Positions 7,830-16,741 of a stretch of 64,000 bases of DNA are shown piece by piece. Both the position numbers and the translations under genes were made by a program. The DNA comes from Nocardia cyriacigeorgica. GTDB taxonomy: Bacteria; Actinomycetota; Actinomycetes; Mycobacteriales; Mycobacteriaceae. Location of the stretch: contig NZ_JARWNX010000056.1 of the NCBI RefSeq assembly GCF_029868385.1, positions 62,001 through 126,000 on the forward strand. Direction: 5' to 3'. The stretch's first letter is position 1, and each line of letters opens with the position of its first letter. Under the pieces are notes generated by a model. It was given only the letters and a program-made list of their open reading frames with translations, was not told the DNA's origin and made no database searches.

Positions 7830-9575
7830 TCAGGCGAACGATTCCTCGACCGTGCGTCGGGTGCGGGAATCGGCGGCGGTGCGGCGCACGGTGTCGGCGG
7901 TGGCGTCGTCGAGGTAGCGGTGGGCGTCGCGTTCGGCGTCGACGCGGGCGGTGTAGCGCTCGATTTCGCGGGCGATGTCGGTGGCGTCCCAGCCCAGATA
8001 CGGTGCGACGAGTGCGGCGACCTCGGCGGCCACGGCGGTGCCGCGGTCGGTGGTTTCGATGGACAGGTGGGTGCGGCGGGTGAGGATGTCGTCCAGATGC
8101 AGTGCGCCCTCATGGGTGACGGCGTAGACGATTTCCGCGCGCAGATAGGGGGTGGCGCCGAGCGGGTGCGCCAGGTGAGGGTCGGCGACGATGATTTCGC
8201 GCAGTTCGGTGAGCGCACTGCCGTAGCGGCCCAGCAGATGGTCGATGGTGGCCGCGGGCTGGCGCAGTTCCTCGGCCAGCCGGGAACGCGACAACGACAA
8301 CTCGGCATACCCGTGCGCGCCGACCAGCGGCACCCGGTCGGTGCGGGAGGGTCCGACCCGGCCGGGCAGGTCGGCGATGGCTGCGTCGACGGCGTCGGCG
8401 GCCATCACCCGGTAGGTGGTGTATTTGCCGCCCGCGACCAGGACGAGGCCGGGAACCGGTGTGACGACGGCGTGTTCACGCGAGAGGGTGCTGGTCTGGT
8501 CGGAGTTGCCTGCCAGCAGCGGACGCAACCCGGCGTAGACGCCGACGATGTCGTCGTGGTCGATGGGGTGCTCGAGCAGCCGGTTCACCTGGGTCAGGAT
8601 GTAGTCGATATCGGCGCGGGTGGCGGCCGGATGGGCCAGATCGTGGTCCCAGGGGGTGTCGGTGGTGCCGATGATCCAGTGCGCCCGGCTCCACGGGCAC
8701 GGGATGACGAACAGCAGGCTCTTATCGGTTTCGGTGATGAGTCCGGTGGTGGCGTCGATGCGGTCGCGGGGGACGACGATGTGCACGCCCTTGGAGGTGC
8801 GGATCCGGAACTGCGGGGTGGCGTCGAGCATGGCCTGGATCTCGTCGGTCCACGGCCCCGCCGCGTTGATGGTGCGTTTGGCGCGGATATCGAGATGGCG
8901 TCCGGTTTCGAGATCTTCGACGACGGCGCCGACGATGCGGTCGCCCTCGCGCAGGAAATCGACCACGCGGGTGCTGGAGGCGCACAGTGCGCCGTGGGTG
9001 GCGGCGGTGCGGGCCAGCATCATGGTGTGGCGGGCGTCGTCGAGTTGGCCTTCGTAGAAGCTGACGCCGCCGCGCACGCGACCGCGTTTGGCGCCGGGGA
9101 ACCGGGCCAGGGTGCCGCGGCGGCCGAGGTGTCGGTGATGGGCGGGCACTCCGCGGCCCGCGCCGAGCGCGTCGTAGACACCGATTCCCGCACCCGCCCA
9201 GGCGCGGTCGAGCAGCGGACGTTCCAACGGGTAGACGAATTCGACCGGTTTCGCCAGGTGTGGGGCGAGGGTGTCGAGGATGAGGGAGCGTTCCCGCAGC
9301 GCTTCGAAGACGAGACCGAAGTCGAGTTGTTTGAGGTAGCGCAGGCCGCCGTGGACGAGTTTGGAGGAGCGGCTCGACGTGCCGGAGGCGTAGTCGCGGG
9401 CTTCGACCAGGCCGACGCGCAGTCCGCGGGTGACGGCGTCGAGTGCGGTGCCCGCGCCGACCACGCCCGCGCCGATGACCAGCACGTCGAGTTCGGTGGC
9501 GGCCATGGTGTCGAGGGCGTGGCGGCGGGTGGCGGGGCTCAGTGGGAGTGGGGTGGTGAGTGAGCGGACGGTCAT
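7830..9575 (-). CDS. glpD: Glycerol-3-phosphate dehydrogenase (FAD, quinone-linked)
   Basis: GlpD oxidises glycerol 3-phosphate to dihydroxyacetone phosphate and passes electrons to the quinone pool at the membrane. The 581-residue product has the FAD-binding GAGVVGAG at 35-42, the family signature SSRSSKLVHGGLRYLKQ, INAAGPWTDEIQ, and a C-terminal helical domain. The start MTVRSLTTPLPL is chosen because GAGGA stands nine bases upstream; 25 extra in-frame codons upstream look non-coding. glpK lies 29 bases upstream in the same direction, making a glpK-glpD operon that diverges from an IclR regulator. Length matches actinobacterial GlpD. Confidence 0.95.
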   Translation of the reverse strand: MTVRSLTTPLPLSPATRRHALDTMAATELDVLVIGAGVVGAGTALDAVTRGLRVGLVEARDYASGTSSRSSKLVHGGLRYLKQLDFGLVFEALRERSLILDTLAPHLAKPVEFVYPLERPLLDRAWAGAGIGVYDALGAGRGVPAHHRHLGRRGTLARFPGAKRGRVRGGVSFYEGQLDDARHTMMLARTAATHGALCASSTRVVDFLREGDRIVGAVVEDLETGRHLDIRAKRTINAAGPWTDEIQAMLDATPQFRIRTSKGVHIVVPRDRIDATTGLITETDKSLLFVIPCPWSRAHWIIGTTDTPWDHDLAHPAATRADIDYILTQVNRLLEHPIDHDDIVGVYAGLRPLLAGNSDQTSTLSREHAVVTPVPGLVLVAGGKYTTYRVMAADAVDAAIADLPGRVGPSRTDRVPLVGAHGYAELSLSRSRLAEELRQPAATIDHLLGRYGSALTELREIIVADPHLAHPLGATPYLRAEIVYAVTHEGALHLDDILTRRTHLSIETTDRGTAVAAEVAALVAPYLGWDATDIAREIERYTARVDAERDAHRYLDDATADTVRRTAADSRTRRTVEESFA

Positions 9576-9604
9576 GGAATGTCCTCGAGGTCGATGGTGG
9601 ATGG

Positions 9605-11116
9605 TCAGGGGGTGGCCCAGTCGAGGGTGCGGCCGATGGCTCTGGTCCAACCGGTGTAGCCGTCGGCGCGTTGGCGTTCGGTCCAGGTGGGTTCCCAGCG
9701 GGTGTCTTCACGCCACTGTCGGTGCAGTTCGTCGGCGTCGCGCCAGTAGCCGGTGGCCAGGCCCGCGGCGTAGGCGGCGCCGAGTGCGGTGGTTTCGGTG
9801 ACGACGGGGCGGCTGACGGGGACGCCGAGGATATCGGCTTGGATCTGCATGCACAGGTTGTTGGCGGTGACGCCGCCGTCGACGCGCAGCACGTCCAGGC
9901 GCACACCGGAGTCTTCGGACATGGCGTCGGCGACGTCGCGGGTCTGGTAGCAGATCGCTTCGAGGGTGGCGCGTGCGATGTGGGCGTTGGTGGCGTAGCG
10001 GGTGAGTCCGACGATGGCGCCGCGGGCGTCGGAGCGCCAGTGCGGGGCGAACAGTCCGGAGAAGGCGGGCACGAAGTAGACGCCGCCGTTGTCGGCGACG
10101 GTGGCGGCGAGGGATTCGCTGTGGGCGGCGCCGGAGATGATGCCGAGTTGGTCGCGCAACCATTGCACCGCTGATCCGGTGACCGCGATCGACCCTTCCA
10201 GAGCGTAGGCCGGTGGTTGGTCGCCGAGTTGATAGCAGACGGTGGTGAGTAGCCCGTTGGCCGAACGGACCGGGGTGGGGCCGGTGTTGAGGAGCAGGAA
10301 ATTGCCGGTGCCGTAGGTGTTCTTGGCTTGGCCGCGGTCCAGGCACACCTGCCCGATCATGGCGGCCTGCTGGTCGCCCACCGCCGCGGTGATGGGGACG
10401 GCGGCGCCGAAGGGGCCGTCGGTGCTGGTGTGGCCGTAGCGGGTGGGGTGGGAGGAGGCGGTGATGGTGGGCAGCATGGCGCGGGGAATGTCGAGCAGGG
10501 CGAGCAGTTCGTCGTCCCAGTCGAGGGTGTCGAGGTCCATGAGCATGGTGCGGCTGGCGTTGGTGACGTCGGTGAGGTGGCGGCCGCCGTGGATGCCGCC
10601 GGTGAGGTTCCACAGCAGCCAGGTGTCGATGGTGCCGAACAGGGCGTCGCCGCGTTCGGCGGCCGCGCGTAGGCCGGGTTGGTTGCGCAGCAGCCAGGCG
10701 ATCTTGCCGCCCGCGAAGTAGGTGGCCGGTGGGAGGCCGGTGCGGTGGCGCACGAGTTCGCCTGCGGTGGCGTCGAGTTCGGCGGCGATGCGGTCGGTGC
10801 GGGTGTCCTGCCAGACGATGGCGTTGTGGTGGGGGCGTCCGGTGTGGCGGTCCCAGACGACGGTGGTTTCGCGTTGATTGGTGATCCCGACCGCGGCGAG
10901 GTCGCCGGCGCGCAGGCCGTGGCGGCCGAGGGCGGTCCGGATGACGGCGCAGCTGCGTTCCCAGATCTCGATCGGGTTGTGTTCCACCCAGCCGGGGCGG
11001 GGCAGGATCTGTTCGTGTTCGAGCTGGTGGCCGGCGATGAGGGTGCCCGCGTGGTCGAAGACCAGGAAGCGGGTGCTTGTCGTGCCCTGGTCGAGGGCGC
11101 CGATGAGGTCGGTCAT
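9605..11116 (-). CDS. glpK: Glycerol kinase (copy 1)
   Basis: This 503-residue FGGY kinase phosphorylates glycerol to sn-glycerol 3-phosphate. Visible motifs are the ATP loop ALDQGTTSTR at the N-terminus, GITNQRETTVVWDR, YGTGNFLLLNTG, and the C-terminal FGGY-type DGGVTANNLCMQIQAD. The start MTDLIGALDQG is preceded by a GGAGA site. It is the first gene of the glpK-glpD operon, so substrate is channelled to the dehydrogenase next door. The divergent regulator gene at 11245 and its operator are the likely control. A second, divergent glpK paralogue at 12003 is clearly related but not identical. No glycerol facilitator gene is present nearby. Confidence 0.95.
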   Translation of the reverse strand: MTDLIGALDQGTTSTRFLVFDHAGTLIAGHQLEHEQILPRPGWVEHNPIEIWERSCAVIRTALGRHGLRAGDLAAVGITNQRETTVVWDRHTGRPHHNAIVWQDTRTDRIAAELDATAGELVRHRTGLPPATYFAGGKIAWLLRNQPGLRAAAERGDALFGTIDTWLLWNLTGGIHGGRHLTDVTNASRTMLMDLDTLDWDDELLALLDIPRAMLPTITASSHPTRYGHTSTDGPFGAAVPITAAVGDQQAAMIGQVCLDRGQAKNTYGTGNFLLLNTGPTPVRSANGLLTTVCYQLGDQPPAYALEGSIAVTGSAVQWLRDQLGIISGAAHSESLAATVADNGGVYFVPAFSGLFAPHWRSDARGAIVGLTRYATNAHIARATLEAICYQTRDVADAMSEDSGVRLDVLRVDGGVTANNLCMQIQADILGVPVSRPVVTETTALGAAYAAGLATGYWRDADELHRQWREDTRWEPTWTERQRADGYTGWTRAIGRTLDWATP

Positions 11117-11203
11117 CTGGTCTCCGTTGTCCGGCTCGCTGCCCCGTCGCACGAGCTGCCACTGCCGAACCTAGGAAGCGCCACCACCACCGGCAACGGC
11201 ATG

Positions 11204-11222
11204 CGTTCGGCAATGTCGAACG
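11204..11222. promoter_or_regulatory. Candidate IclR-type operator between glpK-glpD and the regulator
   Basis: CGTTCGGCAATGTCGAACG is a near-perfect 19-bp palindrome (8 of 9 arm positions). It lies about 20 bases before the regulator start and 88 before glpK. Its size and TTCG/CGAA arms fit IclR-family operators. Position and symmetry suggest autoregulation plus control of the glycerol operon. Confidence 0.5.
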
Positions 11223-11244
11223 ATTTCGGGAGTACCGTGGATGC

Positions 11245-12006
11245 GTGCCGGGGCCCATTCAGTCGATCGAACGTGCCGCCGCGATCATGGGACTGGTCGC
11301 GCAGGCGCCGTTCGGGATCGGGGTGAGTGAGCTGGCGGGCGCGTTGGGGCTGCCGAAGACCACGACGCACGGTCTGCTGCGCACCCTGCACCGGGTCGGA
11401 TACGTGGAGCAGGACGCGGGCAGCGGCAAATACCGGATGGGTGCGGTGGCCGCGGGGCTGTCCGGCGCCCGGATGGACACCAACGTACTGCGGTCGTATG
11501 CGATGAACTGGGGTGACACCCTCGCCGCGCGGTCGGGTGAATCGGTGCGGATGGGGGCGGTGCACGACGACGGCGTGCAGATCGTGCATCACGTGTTCCG
11601 CCCCGATCGGTCACCGCAACGGCTGCGGGTGGGTGTGGTGTTGCCGTTACACGCGACCGCGCTGGGCAAGGTGCTGCTGGCGTACACCCCCGGCCTCGCG
11701 GAACGCGCCACAGAACTACTCGCCTACACCCGTCGCACCATCACCGCGCCGCGTGCCCTGCACGCGGAGATCACGCAGGTGCGCTCGCGCGGGTTCGCCA
11801 CCGATATCGGTGAATTCGCCGCCGATCGGGCCTCGGTCGCGGCCCCGATCCGCGATCCGGGCGGACGGGTCGTCGGCGCCATCGCAGTCGTGGGTGCACT
11901 GGACCGGATCACCGGCGGTACGGCGCCGATCACCGATCTGGTGCGGACAGCGGCGACGTCGATTTCGGCGGATCTCGCCGCCGAGGACACACGGAGGCGG
12001 CGATGA
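11245..12006 (+). CDS. IclR-family transcriptional regulator of glycerol genes
   Basis: A winged helix-turn-helix occupies residues 1-70 (VSELAGALGLPKTTTHGLLRTL) and an IclR effector domain follows (residues about 80-250, with HATALGKVLLAY and RGFATDIGEFAADRASVAAPI). GTG start at 11245. It diverges from glpK-glpD and its stop overlaps the start of the second glpK (ATGA), so it is cotranscribed with that kinase. From context the ligand is likely glycerol or glycerol 3-phosphate; the sequence does not prove this. A palindrome just upstream is the likely operator. IclR and not DeoR-type GlpR control of glycerol genes also occurs in other actinomycetes. Confidence 0.85.
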   Translation: MPGPIQSIERAAAIMGLVAQAPFGIGVSELAGALGLPKTTTHGLLRTLHRVGYVEQDAGSGKYRMGAVAAGLSGARMDTNVLRSYAMNWGDTLAARSGESVRMGAVHDDGVQIVHHVFRPDRSPQRLRVGVVLPLHATALGKVLLAYTPGLAERATELLAYTRRTITAPRALHAEITQVRSRGFATDIGEFAADRASVAAPIRDPGGRVVGAIAVVGALDRITGGTAPITDLVRTAATSISADLAAEDTRRRR

Positions 12007-13538
12007 GTGCAGCCGGGCGGTCGACCAATCGGTATGTGCTGGCCATCGATCAGGGCACGACGTCGAGCCGCGCGATCGTCTACGACGCGGCGGGACAGTT
12101 GGTGTCGGTGGCTCAGCGGGAACATCGTCAGCTGTATCCGGCGGCCGGGCATGTCGAACACGATGCCGCCGAGGTGCGGCGCAATGTGGAGGGGCTGATC
12201 GGGCGGGTCATCGCCGGCGCCGGGATCCAGGCGCGGCAGGTGGTGGGTATCGGCATCGCCAACCAACGCGAGACGACGGTGCTGTGGGATCGACGCACCG
12301 GGCGTCCGGTGCGCAACGCCATCGTGTGGCAGGACACCAGGACCGAGGACCTGGTGACGCGCCTGGCGCAACGTCCGGACGCCGAGGAGGTACAGGCGCG
12401 CTGCGGTCTGCCGCTGCTGAACTACTTCGCCGCGCCACGCATCCGATGGCTGCTCGACAGCGATGAACGGTTGCGGGCCCGCGCCGAACGCGGCGAGATC
12501 CTGTTCGGCACCATGGACAGCTGGCTCATCTGGAACCTCACCGGCGGCGCCGCCGGCGGTGTGCACGTCACCGATGTCACCAACGCCGGACGCACCATGC
12601 TGATGAACCTGCACACCCTCGACTGGGATCGACGGCTGCTCGAGTTCTTCGGGATACCGCGCGCCGTGCTGCCCGAGATCCGGTCCAACGCCGACATCTA
12701 CGGGCACACCGCGATCGACCCCGCCGGTATCCCGATCGCGGCCGCGCTCGGCGACCAGCAGGCGGCGCTGTTCGGGCAGACCTGTTTCGCGGCCGGGGAA
12801 ACCAAATGCACCTACGGCACCGGCGGTTTCCTGCTGTCCAACACCGGAACCGTGCCCGTGCGCTCCGAACACGGACTGCTCACCACGGTCGCGTTCCGCA
12901 TCGGCGACGAACCCGCCTGCTATGCGCTCGAAGGGTCCATCGCCTCCACCGGATCACTGGTGCAATGGCTACGTGATCGGCTCGGGCTCATCGAATCCAC
13001 GCCCGAAATCGAAACTCTCGCCGCCACCGTCGCCGATAACGGCGGCTGCTCTGTGGTGCCCGCGTTCTCCGGGTTGTTCGCCCCACGCTGGCACGCCGAG
13101 GCGCGTGGCGTGATCGCCGGACTCACCTCCTACATCACCCGAGGCCACTTGGCGCGGGCGGTGCTGGAGGCCACCGCATGGCAGACCCGTGAAGTGGTCG
13201 GGGCGATGAACGCCGATACCGGTCTGCCGTTGCGTGAACTGCGTGTGGATGGCGGGATGACGTCGAACAATCTGTTGATGCAGCAGATCAGCGATGCGCT
13301 GGGGGTACCGGTGGAGCGTCCGCTGTTCGCCGAGACCGTGTCACTGGGTGCGGCGTATGCGGCGGGACTCGCGGTCGGGTTGTGGCCGGATATGGAGGGA
13401 TTGCGGCGCAACCGGCACACCGCGGCGCGCTGGCTGCCCGCCCGGACCGCCGCCGACCGGGATCGGGAATACCGGCATTGGAGCCGGGCGGCGGCGCTGA
13501 GTTACCACTGGACCGCCGACACCGGCTCCGAGGTCTAG
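12003..13538 (+). CDS. Glycerol kinase (copy 2)
   Basis: This is a second FGGY-family glycerol kinase, 511 residues, with AIDQGTTSSRAIVYD, IGIANQRETTVLWDR, GDQQAALFGQTCF, YGTGGFLLSNTG and DGGMTSNNLLMQQISDALG. It starts inside the stop codon of the IclR gene, so regulator and kinase are translationally coupled. The paralogue on the other side (copy 1) shares the same motifs but differs throughout. One may be the housekeeping enzyme of the glp operon and the other an inducible or altered-specificity kinase, which is inference. The gene order regulator-kinase | kinase-dehydrogenase suggests an old duplication. Confidence 0.9.
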   Translation: MSAAGRSTNRYVLAIDQGTTSSRAIVYDAAGQLVSVAQREHRQLYPAAGHVEHDAAEVRRNVEGLIGRVIAGAGIQARQVVGIGIANQRETTVLWDRRTGRPVRNAIVWQDTRTEDLVTRLAQRPDAEEVQARCGLPLLNYFAAPRIRWLLDSDERLRARAERGEILFGTMDSWLIWNLTGGAAGGVHVTDVTNAGRTMLMNLHTLDWDRRLLEFFGIPRAVLPEIRSNADIYGHTAIDPAGIPIAAALGDQQAALFGQTCFAAGETKCTYGTGGFLLSNTGTVPVRSEHGLLTTVAFRIGDEPACYALEGSIASTGSLVQWLRDRLGLIESTPEIETLAATVADNGGCSVVPAFSGLFAPRWHAEARGVIAGLTSYITRGHLARAVLEATAWQTREVVGAMNADTGLPLRELRVDGGMTSNNLLMQQISDALGVPVERPLFAETVSLGAAYAAGLAVGLWPDMEGLRRNRHTAARWLPARTAADRDREYRHWSRAAALSYHWTADTGSEV

Positions 13539-13649
13539 CGGGTCACCGCGCAGGCGCGCAGTTCGGGCGGCAGCGCCACGAGCGCAATGTCGGCGCCCCG
13601 GAACGGATTCGTGCCCGGCCGCACGTTCGGCGGGCCGGGCACAACGGTC

Positions 13650-14777
13650 CTAGAGGCTGCCGCCGCCACCGACCAGCCACGGGTTGAATGTGCACACCAG
13701 CTCCGGCTGGGTGGCCGGGTCGAGGGCACGCAACACCATCGACGTCGCTCGCGGCGAGTACATCATCGTCAGATGGTCCGATAGGTCCTGTTCGCAGCCC
13801 TCCTGCAAGGTCAGGTTGGTGACGGTGGCGTCGGGGCCGGGGCGAAGGAACGTCCAGTCGTACGGGTTGACGATCTCGTCCCAGCGGCTGCCGACAATGG
13901 TGTAGTCGACACCGGGGACCGTATCGCCGTCGGCGTTGAGCCGGGTGAGGAACGGCGAACCGAAGACCTGCTCGATATTGGCCGGGCCGATGAACAGCTG
14001 GTTGAACCCGAGGATGTCGATACCGAGATTGTTGATGGCGCGCCCGAGTGCGGCGATGCCCATCAGGCTGGTGCCGTGGTGGGTGGCGCCGAGAGTGACC
14101 AGTTTGGTGACCTTGTCCGCGCCGCCGTCGAACTTCAGATACTGGTTCGACACCGTGCCGCCCTGGGAGTGGGCGACGATATCGACGGTGTCGGCGCCGG
14201 TCGTCTCGAGCACCCGGTCGACGAAATCGGCGAGCTGACGCGATGATTGCGCCATCGGCCCCACCCCGTTGCGGCCCGGCAGCAGCGGGCCGAGGCCGCC
14301 GCCTTCGAGCACACCGGCCTGCCCGTAATTCATCGCGAACACACAGAAACCGGCCCGCTCGAGCCGCGGCGACAGATACGCGAAATTGTCGTAGGCATTC
14401 ATCCACGACCCGTGCATCAACACCACCGGACGCGGATGCTGTGGTGTGGGACGGCAATTCCAGTCATTGGCGCCCGGCGGCGCCGCATTCGGATGCAGCA
14501 GACCGTAGCCGAACGCCGCCAGTGCCGCCGTCATCTCCGGGCCCTCCCCCGCCGCGACCGTCGACCGGCTCGGCGCCGCCCCCGCGCTACCGGTCGCCGA
14601 CACCGCCGTCGGCCGGCCCGGATGGGTCGCCACCTGGGTTCCGGCGGTGATCTGGTCCACCAACTGCTGTTCGGTGACCGGCACACCCGGGTCGGCCTGC
14701 ACCCCACCCGCGACCAGTACCGCCGATCCCGCGACCACCACCGCGGCCGATACCGCGCGTCGTATTCCCCAGCCCAT
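13650..14777 (-). CDS. Secreted alpha/beta-hydrolase lipase/esterase
   Basis: A 375-residue exported lipase. The chosen start MGWGIRR opens a clear signal peptide (basic n-region, then AVSAAVVVAGSAVLVAGGVQA, cleaved near ADPGVP). The mature part has the lipase oxyanion block PVVLMHGSWMNAYDNFAYL, the nucleophile elbow AHSQGG, and downstream Asp/His candidates (DYTIVGS region, DLSDHLTMMYS). It ends in a short Cys-containing tail, VCTFNPWLVGGGG. The pattern matches Lipase_2/EstA-like triacylglycerol lipases of actinomycetes. Twenty-one in-frame codons upstream of the chosen ATG are not signal-peptide-like and are excluded. It stands alone between convergent glpK2 and a divergent unknown gene. 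Confidence 0.85.
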   Translation of the reverse strand: MGWGIRRAVSAAVVVAGSAVLVAGGVQADPGVPVTEQQLVDQITAGTQVATHPGRPTAVSATGSAGAAPSRSTVAAGEGPEMTAALAAFGYGLLHPNAAPPGANDWNCRPTPQHPRPVVLMHGSWMNAYDNFAYLSPRLERAGFCVFAMNYGQAGVLEGGGLGPLLPGRNGVGPMAQSSRQLADFVDRVLETTGADTVDIVAHSQGGTVSNQYLKFDGGADKVTKLVTLGATHHGTSLMGIAALGRAINNLGIDILGFNQLFIGPANIEQVFGSPFLTRLNADGDTVPGVDYTIVGSRWDEIVNPYDWTFLRPGPDATVTNLTLQEGCEQDLSDHLTMMYSPRATSMVLRALDPATQPELVCTFNPWLVGGGGSL

Positions 14778-15080
14778 GTCATGCCCTCTCGCACACACCG
14801 GAGCACATACCGCGATCAACAGAATTCGCGGCCGACGCACCGGCCTCTCGATTCGAAATTCGTGGCGACGCTATGAGTTTTCGACGGTGATCCGAGCCAC
14901 TTTCGCGGCGAATCCGAGCATTCCCACCGCAACACCGGGTCCGGGTTGGAGAAAAGCACAACCGAATCCGGGCGCGTCATCGACTCATCGCCCTGCCGAA
15001 GACGTCGGGCGCGCGCACCTTCCCGGCGCAGGCAACCGGCCGCGGCGGATTCCTCGCGCAGGCCTGCGAACATGGCTCGC
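14778..15080. other. Divergent promoter region between the lipase and the 216-aa unknown gene
   Basis: These 303 bases are somewhat less GC-rich than the flanking genes (around 14810-14960) and hold no gene I can support. Open frames here run into the unknown gene but their codons are unlike coding DNA. It presumably carries two divergent promoters. No strong palindrome was found. Confidence 0.3.
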
Positions 15081-15731
15081 ATGAGTCACAGCATCAATTA
15101 CTCCACCGCGGACAAGGCCGACATCCTGGCCTTCCTCGGTAGCAGCGGTGCCCTCACCGACGACCAGTCGCGCGTCCTAGACACCGCGCGCAAATACGCG
15201 CGCGTGCAGCAGGACGATCTCGACCGCCAGCGCCTCGACTGGGGTCTGTCGATCCCCGACGCCCTCGATCACCTCCTCGCCGGACACACCGACTCGACCG
15301 CGGAATGCGCCGGCAATGCCTATCACACTGCGTTGCAGTGCCTCATCGACTGCAACGCCTCCGACCCCATGACGCTGGCCACCTACTCCGATCCCGCCAA
15401 ATTCTTCGGTCTGCTCGACGACGAGCTGCGCCATCTGGGCGTCCCCACCGACCTCCTCCCCTACGGCTACCTCTACGGCGGACTGCCCGACGAGTTCCCG
15501 CACCTGCCGCATTCGGTCGACGGCTATCCGGCCATCGGCTACCTGCCGCTGGCCAAGGCCAAACCCGCCGCCGATGCCTACCGCGCCGTTCTCGACCAGC
15601 TGGGCCCCGACATCCGGTACGAGGTACAGGAACTCATCGACAAACTCGATGTCGAGCACGACGAATGGGAGTTCTCCACCGCACGTGTCGACTGGTACAC
15701 CCAGGACACGCTCTTCTTCTCACTCGTCTGA
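15081..15731 (+). CDS. Hypothetical protein, DUF7691-like
   Basis: A 216-residue cytoplasmic protein starting MSHSINYSTADKADILAFLGS; MARMSH nine bases earlier is an equally placed alternative. There is no signal peptide or membrane helix. The tail EVQELIDKLDVEHDEWEFSTARVDWYTQDTLFF is acidic and aromatic. The opening pattern and overall size resemble actinobacterial DUF7691 proteins, but that match is from memory and weak. Function unknown. It is monocistronic: divergent from a lipase gene and followed by paired hairpins. Confidence 0.6.
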   Translation: MSHSINYSTADKADILAFLGSSGALTDDQSRVLDTARKYARVQQDDLDRQRLDWGLSIPDALDHLLAGHTDSTAECAGNAYHTALQCLIDCNASDPMTLATYSDPAKFFGLLDDELRHLGVPTDLLPYGYLYGGLPDEFPHLPHSVDGYPAIGYLPLAKAKPAADAYRAVLDQLGPDIRYEVQELIDKLDVEHDEWEFSTARVDWYTQDTLFFSLV

Positions 15732-15733
15732 CC

Positions 15734-15793
15734 CTGCCGGTCGTGCGGTCCGGCAGCACCCGGCGGCGGTCCGCGTAGCGGACCGTCGCCGGG
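15734..15793. terminator. Two consecutive GC-rich hairpins between convergent genes
   Basis: First hairpin: CTGCCGG (15734-15740) with CCGGCAG (15750-15756). Second: 16-bp arms 15759-15774 and 15778-15793 with 15 of 16 pairs and a 3-nt loop. They lie between the ends of two convergent genes, fitting a bidirectional terminator without a T-tract, as is common in actinobacteria. Confidence 0.6.
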
Positions 15794-15823
15794 GAGCGCC
15801 GATCACCCGCCACGCCCGCTCTG

Positions 15824-16639
15824 TCAGCGGGTGCCGAGCAGCAAGGTCTGGGTTCCGCGCCCGATCGGCCCGTCCACATCACCGAGTCGCGACTCCGCCA
15901 GGCCGATACCGCTGCGCTCCGGATAGGTGACCGCGTCCAGGCACACCCACTCGCCGACCGGATCACGATGCAGCGTCACCGTGAGATCGGCGTTGACGAA
16001 GAAGTATCGGCCCCACGGCAGGACCGAGCTGACGCCATTACCGAAATCGGCGGCGGCCAGTGCCCGCTGCAATGGGGTGATCGCGGTGCCCGCCACGACC
16101 GGGTAACGCAGGCGAATCCAACACACGGCAGGACCCGGGGTCTGGAAAGCGCCCGAGACGAAACGGTATTCGACACCGGTATGGAATCCGACCGGTTGGC
16201 TGCTGGGGAAGCTGTGCTCCGGGCTCGGTGTCACCGTGTCCGGGCCGGGTGTTCTCGCCGGGAAATCCTGGGGCGGGACGTCGAGCGGCGGATCGACCGG
16301 CTGCATCCGCCATGCGGTGGCCTTCAATACCGGTCCTTGTTCGGAACGCAGTGTGGCCTCGACCAATTCGATACCGCGCCCGGGACGGCCGACTCGCGCT
16401 TCGGCTTCGACCACCTGTGCTTCGGCGCGCAGCGGCGCGATCGGCACCTTCCGGAGGAACTCCACCGTCACCCGCGCGACCCGCAACTGCGGCCGCGGCG
16501 CGCACCGCTCGATCACATACCCCAACAGCGCCGACGGTGCGCCGCCGTGCTGGGCATCCGGCGACCACGGGCCACGGGTGAGTTCGGTGGGATGGAACAG
16601 GTCCGGGTCCGCGGAGTCCGGTAAGTAGAAGGCATCCAT
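15824..16639 (-). CDS. Acyl-CoA thioesterase-like double-hotdog protein
   Basis: The 271-residue product has the layout of TesB-like/acyl-CoA thioesterase II family proteins: N-terminal LTRGPWSPDAQHGGAPSALLGYVIE, TVEFLRKVPIAPL, then a second hotdog half with GEWVCLDAVTYPERSGIGLAESRLGDVDGPIGRGTQTLL. These enzymes hydrolyse acyl-CoA thioesters. The chain-length preference cannot be read here. The ATG at 16639 is preferred; a GTG two codons upstream is possible. The gene is convergent with the DUF7691-like gene across a hairpin pair, and the next upstream gene on the same strand is a DivI1A protein about 100 bases away, so linkage is unclear. Confidence 0.8.
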   Translation of the reverse strand: MDAFYLPDSADPDLFHPTELTRGPWSPDAQHGGAPSALLGYVIERCAPRPQLRVARVTVEFLRKVPIAPLRAEAQVVEAEARVGRPGRGIELVEATLRSEQGPVLKATAWRMQPVDPPLDVPPQDFPARTPGPDTVTPSPEHSFPSSQPVGFHTGVEYRFVSGAFQTPGPAVCWIRLRYPVVAGTAITPLQRALAAADFGNGVSSVLPWGRYFFVNADLTVTLHRDPVGEWVCLDAVTYPERSGIGLAESRLGDVDGPIGRGTQTLLLGTR

Positions 16640-16741
16640 GGACACCGGTCTAGCAGGGCCGGGCCGGAAGCTCCAGTGGGCGATGCGTGGGGCCCTGACG
16701 CCGTTGTTGCATCTCGTGCCGGATCGTCTCGCCGTGCATCG

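Noticed and set aside
7812..9563. 583-codon open frame on the plus strand
   Set aside because: It is wholly antisense to glpD; its Gly/Asp/Val-rich composition is a shadow of high-GC coding DNA.
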